From Eggerthellaceae bacterium UBA5808 (GTDB taxonomy: Bacteria; Actinomycetota; Coriobacteriia; Coriobacteriales; Eggerthellaceae), in NCBI GenBank assembly GCA_002417975.1, contig DIDE01000107.1, forward strand, positions 1 to 5,496: a DNA stretch of 5,496 nucleotides, given 5' to 3'. Position numbers and translations under genes: made by a program. Within the stretch, counting starts at the first letter, position 1; each line of letters starts with the position of its first letter. Below the pieces are notes generated by a model. That model was not told the origin of the DNA and did no database searches. It saw only the letters and a list, made by a program, of their open reading frames with translations. Shown here in pieces: positions 1-5,413 of this stretch.

Positions 1-1448
1 GCATCAACATGTTCATAGTAGTTACTTTTTACCAAATCGCAGCCGTATGTCATACCCGCACGATAATACGTTTCAAACATATGTACATCAGCAAAATCGT
101 CAGGCTCACATATGCCAATCCATGTTCCATGAGCCGCTGCAATACCCTTATTCATAGAATCGCCGTACCCAGAATTTGCTTTCGTGATTACACGAATACG
201 CGAATCGCGTGAAGCATGCTGCTGAATAATTTGGGCAGAAGTATCGGTTGAGCCATCATTGATACAGATAATTTCGATATCTTTTAATGTTTGCGCAGAA
301 AGCTGATCAAGACAGTGGTCAAGATAGCGCTCGGCATTATAAATTGGAACCAAGATCGACACTGCAACGTCGCCTTGATCGTGGGAGCGCTCTTCAACAG
401 CTTGCAATCGAATTTGGTGCTCTGCACGGCGCAAACGGATTCTTCCGCCAATACGCGTAGTCAGTGGCACGTGACGTTGATAGGCATCCTTAAATACCTG
501 CAAAATGCGTGACGAACGATATACGGCATCGTAGTCAATACGTTCAGCAATCCGTTGAATGGCTTCTCTAATTTGAGGGTCGCTCGTATCAAAATCTTCT
601 TCAAGCATTTGAATATAAGAGCAGCCACAATTGTAGTGACCTTCCCAAATACCAGGAGCGGTCACCTTATGATCACGAAGGACATCATTCATTTCGATCC
701 AGCGATCAACAATGATGTGATAATCCTTTTGATGACTTAATGTTCCATCATCAAATTCGCGATAGAAATAAAGGGGCTTATCGACATACACTATTGCTGA
801 CGCATCGATAAGTGTTTCTATAAAAAAGGGATTGTCCGCCCATCCGGCACCAGGTATAGGACGAAAGCGTATCGCGTAATCATTCAAAAAGTCTCGACGA
901 TATAGTGCGCTCCATATACTTGGATGATAGAAGGTAAAATCGGGAACTTCAGCAAGCGTAAAGGGCTGCTTATCAGGATGGATAGCGTGAAGATAGTATG
1001 CGGGAACAATCGATTCCTCATCTGTCCCTGCATGTACAACACGATTGTAAGATCCCTTAACAATGTCAACAGATGACTCTGAATGGGCCTGTGCAGCAGC
1101 AAGAAGAGTCTCGAGCATCGTCGTATCCATATAATCGTCTGGCTCACAAATAGCAATCCAAGAACCATGAGCATAATCAAGTCCATGATTCATAGAGTCC
1201 CCGTAGCCGCTATTAGACTTCGAGATGCAATGAAAACGTTTGTCCAACGAAACAAAACGATTAATGATATCCGTCGATCCATCTGTCGATCCATCATCAA
1301 TACAGATAATTTCAAGCTCAGAATAGGTCTGATCAGCAAGGCTTTGCAGGCATTGTTCAAGATAGGGAGCAACATTATAGATAGGGACAAGAACAGATAT
1401 CAATGGATGCTCGCTCATTGGTTCCTGCTCAGTTCTATGTTCAGACAT
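1..1448 (-). CDS. Tandem GT2 glycosyltransferase, C-terminus cut by window edge
   Basis: The reading frame opens at the ATG at 1448 and stays open for 482 codons to the left edge, so the 3' end is missing. Unit 1 is a GT-A family 2 glycosyltransferase: VPIYN at residues 21-25, the nucleotide-binding IDDGSTD near 50-56, SGYGDSMN at 80-87, the metal-binding EPDDY at 102-106 (DXD equivalent) and WADNPFF at 203-209, where Asp205 is the likely catalytic base. After a basic linker near 330-350 (RIGGRIRLRR), a second GT2 core starts at about 363 and repeats every motif: VPIYN, INDGSTD, SGYGDSMN, CEPDDF. No signal peptide or membrane span is visible, so it probably acts at the cytoplasmic face of the membrane. 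It lies 113 nt downstream of rfbC, suggesting a role in assembling a rhamnose-containing polysaccharide, but donor and acceptor cannot be read from sequence. The start is supported by AAAGGA 5 nt upstream; ATG at codon 11 is an alternative. Confidence 0.5.
   Translation of the reverse strand, partial: MSEHRTEQEPMSEHPLISVLVPIYNVAPYLEQCLQSLADQTYSELEIICIDDGSTDGSTDIINRFVSLDKRFHCISKSNSGYGDSMNHGLDYAHGSWIAICEPDDYMDTTMLETLLAAAQAHSESSVDIVKGSYNRVVHAGTDEESIVPAYYLHAIHPDKQPFTLAEVPDFTFYHPSIWSALYRRDFLNDYAIRFRPIPGAGWADNPFFIETLIDASAIVYVDKPLYFYREFDDGTLSHQKDYHIIVDRWIEMNDVLRDHKVTAPGIWEGHYNCGCSYIQMLEEDFDTSDPQIREAIQRIAERIDYDAVYRSSRILQVFKDAYQRHVPLTTRIGGRIRLRRAEHQIRLQAVEERSHDQGDVAVSILVPIYNAERYLDHCLDQLSAQTLKDIEIICINDGSTDTSAQIIQQHASRDSRIRVITKANSGYGDSMNKGIAAAHGTWIGICEPDDFADVHMFETYYRAGMTYGCDLVKSNYYEHVD
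57..359 (-). repeat. GT2 core repeat, copy 2
   Basis: Codons 364-464 of the glycosyltransferase align without gaps to codons 18-118, an offset of exactly 346 residues (1038 nt). By hand I count roughly 58 identical residues out of 101. Similarity is also visible at DNA level, for example ATACAGATAATTTC occurs in both copies on the plus strand. This is an ancient internal duplication, since third codon positions have diverged widely. Confidence 0.5.
1095..1397 (-). repeat. GT2 core repeat, copy 1
   Basis: Codons 18-118 of the glycosyltransferase form the N-terminal partner of the internal duplication. Both copies keep the Asp residues for nucleotide-sugar and metal binding (IDDGSTD and EPDDY here), so neither looks catalytically dead on these motifs. 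Confidence 0.5.
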
Positions 1449-1453
1449 TTCTA

Positions 1454-1459
1454 TCCTTT
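1454..1459 (-). promoter_or_regulatory. Ribosome binding site of the tandem glycosyltransferase
   Basis: AAAGGA on the minus strand ends 5 nt before the ATG at 1448. This favours that start over the in-frame ATG at 1418, which has only a weaker AGGA 4 nt upstream. Confidence 0.5.
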
Positions 1460-1462
1460 CGC

Positions 1463-1491
1463 TACGTACCTACCAATTTCGGTCGTACGCA
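1463..1491 (-). promoter_or_regulatory. Leader RNA hairpin before the glycosyltransferase
   Basis: On the minus strand, arms TGCGTAC and GTACGTA pair over 7 bp with one G-U. They enclose an inner ACC/GGT stem and a GAAATT loop, with small asymmetric bulges. The hairpin ends 3 nt before the AAAGGA ribosome binding site. It has no U-tract and is not a terminator. Possible roles are control of translation initiation or a recruitment site for a NusG-type antiterminator; neither is shown. Confidence 0.5.
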
Positions 1492-1522
1492 CCCGCACCA
1501 CATCAATAACCCCTAAAACAGC

Positions 1523-1550
1523 TGAAGCCCCTCACTTCTGAGGGGCTTCA
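1523..1550 (-). terminator. Intrinsic terminator after rfbC
   Basis: Arms TGAAGCCCCTCA and TGAGGGGCTTCA form a perfect 12-bp stem with a 4-nt loop. On the minus strand it starts 11 nt after the rfbC stop and is followed by GCTGTTTT, a short and slightly displaced U-tract. The plus-strand side has no T-run, so it works for minus-strand transcripts. It should end or attenuate the rfb transcript before the glycosyltransferase gene. The modest U-tract leaves room for readthrough. Confidence 0.5.
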
Positions 1551-1561
1551 CGGTAGATAAT

Positions 1562-2134
1562 CTACGCATTCAATGAAGCAAACGTTGCATTAACCTTATC
1601 TTTATCAGATAGGTTTAGAGGAGCATCAACCTTAGGCCATTCAACCGCGATATCAGGGTCGTTCCACATAACCCCACCCTCATCATCAGGATGATAAACA
1701 TCATCACATTTGTAGCAGAACTCTGCGGTTTCCGAAAGAACAAGAAAGCCATGAGCAAAATTACGCGGAATAAAAAGCTGACGTTTATTCTCTGCAGATA
1801 AGCGCACACCAACCCATGCACCATAGGTCGCGCTTCCCTTGCGCAGGTCAACCGCAACATCAAATACTTCGCCCGATATGACGCGCACAAGTTTTGACTG
1901 TGGATGATGAATCTGGAAATGTAAGCCGCGCAAGACACCCTTAGTCGACGAACTTTGATTGTCCTGGACAAAATCAACATCGATGCCAGCAGCCTTAAAA
2001 TCAGGCTCCTTGTATGTTTCCACAAAGTAGCCACGGGCGTCGCCATATGAAGTTACGTCGACGATTTTCACCCCATCAATACGCGTATCCGTAAAGGTGA
2101 AATTACCGTGCTTTTCAGTACTACCTTCTGACAT
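1562..2134 (-). CDS. rfbC: dTDP-4-dehydrorhamnose 3,5-epimerase
   Basis: RfbC/RmlC epimerises C3 and C5 of dTDP-4-keto-6-deoxy-D-glucose, giving dTDP-4-keto-L-rhamnose, in the cytoplasm. The 190-aa product has the family's usual length and landmarks of its cupin fold: RGYFVETY (34-41), VQDNQSSSTKGVLRGLHFQ (56-74) with the catalytic His72, KLVRVISGEVFDVAVDLRKGS (81-101), FIPRNFAHGFLVLS (121-134) and YKCDD (141-145) with Tyr141 as the likely catalytic acid. LSDKDK (175-180) holds the Asp expected to pair with the His; I cannot tell which of its two Asp residues does so. AAAGGA sits 7 nt before the ATG at 2134; an ATG 8 nt further upstream is out of frame. It is a stand-alone epimerase, not the RmlC-RmlD fusion found in some actinobacteria. 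It is the last rfb gene before a terminator. All key residues seen are intact. Confidence 0.5.
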   Translation of the reverse strand: MSEGSTEKHGNFTFTDTRIDGVKIVDVTSYGDARGYFVETYKEPDFKAAGIDVDFVQDNQSSSTKGVLRGLHFQIHHPQSKLVRVISGEVFDVAVDLRKGSATYGAWVGVRLSAENKRQLFIPRNFAHGFLVLSETAEFCYKCDDVYHPDDEGGVMWNDPDIAVEWPKVDAPLNLSDKDKVNATFASLNA

Positions 2135-2141
2135 CCTGACA

Positions 2142-2147
2142 TCCTTT
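2142..2147 (-). promoter_or_regulatory. Ribosome binding site of rfbC
   Basis: AAAGGA on the minus strand lies 7 nt before the ATG at 2134. It decides the start against the overlapping out-of-frame ATG at 2142-2140. Confidence 0.5.
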
Positions 2148-2176
2148 CCTATGTTCTATCATGCAAACATCGAACA

Positions 2177-2201
2177 ATCGCTTGCTAAAAGATCAAGCGA
2201 T
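2177..2201 (-). repeat. Intergenic hairpin between rfbB and rfbC
   Basis: Arms ATCGCTTG and CAAGCGAT form a perfect 8-bp stem around a 9-nt loop, within the 90-nt rfbB-rfbC spacer. No U-tract follows on the minus strand, so it is not a classic terminator. It may act in transcript processing or stability, or simply be chance structure. Confidence 0.5.
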
Positions 2202-2224
2202 CAAAGTGCTCGTGTACGTGTCTT

Positions 2225-3292
2225 TTAACGGTTGCGATACATCGTATCGTAATACTTTAGATAGGCACCTGACGTTACGTGTTTCATCCATTCTTCGTGG
2301 GCCAAGTACCAATCAATGGTCTTAATAATGCCATCTTCGAACTTCGTCTCGGGATACCAGCCAAGATCACGTTTGATCTTATCAGGAGCAATGCCATAAC
2401 GACGATCATGACCCTTACGATCGGTAACATAGGTGATGAGCGTTTGATTGATTGCTGGATCATTCACTGCTTTTGAAACTTCAGCAATGATAGTTTTCAC
2501 AATAAAGTTATTAGGACGTTCGTTGTGTCCGCCTACGTTATACACCTCACCAATGGTGCCATTGCTCAGTACCATGTCAATTGCCTTGCAATGGTCTTCA
2601 ACATACAGCCAATCGCGAATATTTTTGCCATCACCATAAATTGGGAGATGCTCATGTTGCAAGGCATTGTTGATCATAAGCGGAATCAGTTTTTCTGGGA
2701 ACTGGAAAGGTCCGTAGTTGTTTGAGCAACGCGTAATGTTAATTGGCATACCATACGTATCACCATATGCTTTTACAAACATATCAGATGCTGCTTTTGA
2801 TGCGGAATAAGGACTATGAGGATTAATCGGCGTCGTTTCACGGAAGAACGAGTCAGGCTCATCAATTGAAAGCGAACCATACACTTCGTCGGTTGAGACC
2901 TGCAGATACTTATGATCGCCAAACGAACCGTCAGGTTCAATCCAAGCAGCCTTTGCCGCATTAAGCATGGTTACCGTACCCATTACATTGGTATGAGCAA
3001 AAATTTCAGGCGTAGCAATTGAACGATCAACATGACTTTCAGCAGCAAAGTTGACAACATAATCAGGCTTGTATTGAGCGAACAAAGCTTCAATAGCTGG
3101 TTTATCGCATATATCAGTCTGACTGAAAATATGACGCTCGTCATGTTCTATCGAGCTAAGATTCTCAAGATTGCCCGCATACGTCAATTTGTCCACATTG
3201 ATGATACGGATATCGTCGTGCGTACGAAGCAGATACAGCACGAAATTACTTCCGATAAATCCGGCTCCGCCGGTAACGAGATACGTTTTCAT
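2225..3292 (-). CDS. rfbB: dTDP-glucose 4,6-dehydratase
   Basis: RfbB/RmlB converts dTDP-glucose to dTDP-4-keto-6-deoxy-D-glucose using tightly bound NAD+. The 355-aa product is an extended short-chain dehydrogenase of normal family length. The Rossmann glycine motif TGGAGFIGSN is at residues 7-16 and NFAAESHVDRS at 81-91. The catalytic segment STDEVYG (133-139) supplies Thr134, Asp135 and Glu136, the Asp-Glu pair that distinguishes dehydratases from epimerases. YSASK (162-166) gives the catalytic Tyr162 and Lys166. RCSNNYGPFQFPEKLIP (188-204) and GDGKNIRDWLYVEDH (220-234) are typical of the sugar-nucleotide-binding half. GAAGGA lies 5 nt before the ATG at 3292. A 117-nt spacer separates it from rfbD upstream and 90 nt from rfbC downstream. 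It is intact, and its assignment is secure on the catalytic motifs. Confidence 0.5.
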   Translation of the reverse strand: MKTYLVTGGAGFIGSNFVLYLLRTHDDIRIINVDKLTYAGNLENLSSIEHDERHIFSQTDICDKPAIEALFAQYKPDYVVNFAAESHVDRSIATPEIFAHTNVMGTVTMLNAAKAAWIEPDGSFGDHKYLQVSTDEVYGSLSIDEPDSFFRETTPINPHSPYSASKAASDMFVKAYGDTYGMPINITRCSNNYGPFQFPEKLIPLMINNALQHEHLPIYGDGKNIRDWLYVEDHCKAIDMVLSNGTIGEVYNVGGHNERPNNFIVKTIIAEVSKAVNDPAINQTLITYVTDRKGHDRRYGIAPDKIKRDLGWYPETKFEDGIIKTIDWYLAHEEWMKHVTSGAYLKYYDTMYRNR

Positions 3293-3297
3293 ATTAG

Positions 3298-3303
3298 TCC
3301 TTC
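3298..3303 (-). promoter_or_regulatory. Ribosome binding site of rfbB
   Basis: GAAGGA on the minus strand ends 5 nt before the ATG at 3292, giving rfbB independent translation initiation despite its distance from rfbD. Confidence 0.5.
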
Positions 3304-3372
3304 GTTATTGATCGCTTTTATCACACTATTGAAACAATGTAGCCTCGCAACAGCACTACTCCATATCGTATA

Positions 3373-3392
3373 TCGTCGTCAGCAGACAACGA
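3373..3392 (-). repeat. Intergenic hairpin between rfbD and rfbB
   Basis: On the minus strand TCGTTGTC and GACGACGA pair over 8 bp (one G-U) with a 4-nt loop, 17 nt after the rfbD stop. No U-tract follows, so termination is not expected. The rest of the 117-nt spacer shows only a weak promoter-like pair (TTGCGA, 16 nt, TAGTGT) that I do not call. Confidence 0.5.
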
Positions 3393-3409
3393 ACTACATT
3401 CGCTTTAAA

Positions 3410-4315
3410 TTACGCCTGAGGCGTGTCACGAGCCTGGTCGTTGTATCGCTGGAGATACATCGCCAACGCATCCTGCCATGGTCGCATGCTATCGCCAATG
3501 GTATCCTCAAGATGTTTATTGCGCAGTGCAGAATATGCAGGACGCTGAGCAGCTCGGTTGAGATCGCCTGATGTGCACGGCGTCTTTGTGCAAGGGATCT
3601 TTGCTCCGTCAACGATTGCGCACGCAAAATCGTACCAGCTGCATATACCCTTATTAGTGCAATGATAAATTCCGTATTGATCCGTTGCAGCAAGCTGCAA
3701 AATCTCATAGGCAAGGTCATTTGCACTCGTTGGATTACCGCGCTGATCGTCAACGACCTTAATCGCACCATGCTCCTTTGCAAGGCGGATCATAGTCTTA
3801 ACAAAGTTCTTCCCGACATATCCGTATAGCCACGCCGTACGAACGATAAAGGATTGCTTACAAGCTTTTTGAACTAATTGTTCACCTGCAAGTTTAGTGC
3901 GTCCGTAAGCACTCCGAGGATCAGGCGTATCATCTTCAATACGTTCTTTAGGCGTTGTGCCATCAAAGACATAGTCAGTCGAAACATGTACTAGCTTCGC
4001 ACCAGTTTCCTGACATGCCTGAGCAAGATTGCGTGGACCAAGTGCATTAACCTGATATGCAGCATCCTCGTGATCTTCGCATGCATCAACATTGGTCATA
4101 GCCGCACAATTGATAACAAGATCAAACGAACCATTCTTTATAAAGGCATCAACCGCCTGGGCATCGGTGATATCAAGATCCGCTACATCAGTTCCGACAA
4201 CTTCAGCATGGTTATATGCGTCAGGAATCGAACCAATCTCACTTTGCCCATCATGCAGAATACGTACAAGCTCGCATCCGAGCTGTCCGCGAACACCAGT
4301 AATAAGAATCTTCAT
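3410..4315 (-). CDS. rfbD: dTDP-4-dehydrorhamnose reductase
   Basis: RfbD/RmlD reduces the C4 keto group of dTDP-4-keto-L-rhamnose with NAD(P)H, the last step to dTDP-L-rhamnose. The 301-aa protein matches the family length. It shows the dinucleotide-binding GVRGQLG (7-13), NCAAMTNVDACE (69-80), STDYVFDG (112-119) with Thr113 in the catalytic triad position, and YGRTK (137-141) with Tyr137 and Lys141. VRTAWLYG (158-165) and RPAYSAL (258-264) are further family signatures. The start at 4315 lies 3 nt after the rfbA stop. The nearest Shine-Dalgarno-like sequence, GGGGAG at 4329-4334 inside rfbA, is 13 nt away, so translational coupling to rfbA is likely. The C-terminus (after about 285) is a polar tail with no clear motif. 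All catalytic residues are present. Confidence 0.5.
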   Translation of the reverse strand: MKILITGVRGQLGCELVRILHDGQSEIGSIPDAYNHAEVVGTDVADLDITDAQAVDAFIKNGSFDLVINCAAMTNVDACEDHEDAAYQVNALGPRNLAQACQETGAKLVHVSTDYVFDGTTPKERIEDDTPDPRSAYGRTKLAGEQLVQKACKQSFIVRTAWLYGYVGKNFVKTMIRLAKEHGAIKVVDDQRGNPTSANDLAYEILQLAATDQYGIYHCTNKGICSWYDFACAIVDGAKIPCTKTPCTSGDLNRAAQRPAYSALRNKHLEDTIGDSMRPWQDALAMYLQRYNDQARDTPQA

Positions 4316-4318
4316 AGG

Positions 4319-5224
4319 CTATGCTTCGCTCCCCTTTTCCGTGATAATACGATTATCGGCAACTTTTTGGAGATGCTGTCCATAAGGAGATTTCCCATAT
4401 TTATGAGCAGATTCAAGAAGCTTATCGCAATCAATCCAACCATTACGATACGCAATTTCTTCGAGTACCGAAATCATAATACCCTGTGAATGCTCAATGG
4501 TACGAACAAAGTTTCCAGCCTCAAACAGCGAATCCATCGTACCCGTATCAAGCCATGCATATCCGCGGCCAAGTGTCACTACATCAAGGCTGTCAGCTTT
4601 AAGATACATTTCGTTAAGTGAAGTAATTTCAAGCTCACCACGTGCAGAAGGCTCAACTGCCTTCGCAAACTCGCACACACGTTTGTCGTAAAAGTAAAGC
4701 CCCGTTACAGCATAATTGCTCTTTGGATGCTCAGGTTTTTCCTCGATAGAAACAGCATGGCCATTCTTATCAAATTCAACAACGCCAAAACGCTCAGGAT
4801 CATCAACATAATAGCCGAATACCGTCGCACCACCCTGATGCTCTGCGGCATCAACTGCCTGATGGAGATGGTCGCTTAAACCATTACCATAAAAGATATT
4901 ATCTCCGAGTACCAATGCGCAAGAGTCGCCATCGATAAAGTCTTCACCAATAATAAAAGCTTGGGCAAGTCCGTCTGGATGTGGTTGCTCGGCATATGAA
5001 ATCGAAATGCCAAACTGAGAACCATCGCCAAGAAGGTTTTTGAACCGAGGGAGATCAACGGGCGTAGAAATCAAAAGAATATCGCGAATGCCAGCAAGCA
5101 TCAGTGTAGATATCGGATAAAACACCATAGGCTTGTCGTAAATAGGAAGCAATTGCTTCGATGTCACACGTGTAAGGGGATAAAGACGAGTGCCTGAACC
5201 ACCCGCAAGAATAATACCCTTCAT
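4319..5224 (-). CDS. rfbA: Glucose-1-phosphate thymidylyltransferase
   Basis: RfbA/RmlA makes dTDP-glucose and pyrophosphate from dTTP and glucose-1-phosphate, the committed and usually feedback-inhibited step of the pathway. The 301-aa protein is close to the usual ~290. The nucleotidyltransferase signature GGSGTRLYPLT is at residues 8-18, followed by SKQLLPIYDKPM (22-33) with Lys23. QPHPDGLAQAF (80-90) and GDNIFYG (107-113) follow, Asp108 being a Mg2+ ligand; then EEKP (161-164), the ELEIT motif (197-201) and WLDTGT (224-229) with Asp226 as the second metal ligand. The C-terminal helices (about 250-290) resemble those of the long homotetrameric RmlA class. It is the first gene of the rfb set: a terminator stands upstream, and a GAGGTGA ribosome binding site lies 9 nt before the ATG. 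The assignment is secure. Confidence 0.5.
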   Translation of the reverse strand: MKGIILAGGSGTRLYPLTRVTSKQLLPIYDKPMVFYPISTLMLAGIRDILLISTPVDLPRFKNLLGDGSQFGISISYAEQPHPDGLAQAFIIGEDFIDGDSCALVLGDNIFYGNGLSDHLHQAVDAAEHQGGATVFGYYVDDPERFGVVEFDKNGHAVSIEEKPEHPKSNYAVTGLYFYDKRVCEFAKAVEPSARGELEITSLNEMYLKADSLDVVTLGRGYAWLDTGTMDSLFEAGNFVRTIEHSQGIMISVLEEIAYRNGWIDCDKLLESAHKYGKSPYGQHLQKVADNRIITEKGSEA

Positions 5225-5233
5225 TAGACCGAA

Positions 5234-5240
5234 TCACCTC
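5234..5240 (-). promoter_or_regulatory. Ribosome binding site of rfbA
   Basis: GAGGTGA on the minus strand is a near-perfect match to the 16S rRNA 3' end and lies 9 nt before the ATG at 5224. It is the strongest ribosome binding site in the window. Confidence 0.5.
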
Positions 5241-5244
5241 ATAG

Positions 5245-5262
5245 ATATCAATAGTTTGATAT
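5245..5262. promoter_or_regulatory. Inverted repeat, candidate operator of rfbA
   Basis: ATATCAA and TTGATAT form a perfect 7-bp inverted repeat around a 4-nt spacer, centred about 30 nt upstream of the rfbA start and overlapping the candidate -10 TATATC. It could be a repressor operator or a weak AT-rich leader hairpin; the A/T content makes chance occurrence quite possible. Confidence 0.5.
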
Positions 5263-5374
5263 AGCGTGCATATTGCAACACTAGTAAGTAATGAGTTTAC
5301 CATTATGCAATACATCGTCGATGCGAAGACGCAGCAACTCTAGATAATCCTTGCAATACGCATGCATATAGATC

Positions 5375-5407
5375 AAAACACAGTCTTAGCATTTGCCAAG
5401 ACCGTGT
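5375..5407 (-). terminator. Intrinsic terminator of the upstream gene
   Basis: On the minus strand ACACGGTCTTGGC and GCTAAGACTGTGT pair over 13 bp (two G-U) with loop AAAT, then run into TTTTG. It begins 6 nt after the stop of the upstream gene. This separates that gene's transcript from the rfb operon and implies a promoter for rfbA downstream of it. Confidence 0.5.
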
Positions 5408-5413
5408 ATGTTG

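Larger units (their letters stand above)
5225..5373 (-). promoter_or_regulatory. Promoter/leader region of the rfb operon
   Basis: This 149-nt non-coding stretch separates the upstream terminator from rfbA, so the rfb promoter is expected here. No strong -35/-10 pair stands out. The best candidates on the minus strand are TTACTA, 18 nt, TATATC (ending near 5258), and TTGCTG, 17 nt, TGTATT. Both are weak. The region also holds a 7-bp inverted repeat and three copies of GTRTTGCAW. Confidence 0.5.

Noticed and set aside
1083..1541. Plus-strand open frame of 152 codons
   Set aside because: It runs antisense to the glycosyltransferase, through its start, leader and terminator. It has no recognisable motif or ribosome binding site, while the opposite strand has clear GT2 motifs.
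1553..1565. Small inverted repeat GTAGA-N3-TCTAC at the rfbC stop
   Set aside because: It has a 5-bp stem only and sits directly next to the much stronger terminator; no separate role can be argued.
1615..2046. Minus-strand open frame of 143 codons inside rfbC
   Set aside because: It is an alternative frame within a complete rfbC with all catalytic motifs.
3293..3409. Possible internal promoter before rfbB (TTGCGA, 16 nt, TAGTGT)
   Set aside because: Both hexamers match the consensus poorly, so it cannot be told from chance.
3032..3571. Plus-strand open frame of 179 codons
   Set aside because: It is antisense to the N-terminus of rfbB, the spacer and the end of rfbD. Its translation has no family signature and both sense genes are intact.
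4070..4489. Plus-strand open frame of 139 codons across the rfbD-rfbA junction
   Set aside because: It is a shadow of two well-supported genes and resembles no known protein.
5055..5315. Minus-strand 86-codon frame overlapping the rfbA start
   Set aside because: Most of it lies out of frame within rfbA; it has no ribosome binding site, and the composition is Tyr/Cys/Ser-rich and unlike a conserved protein.
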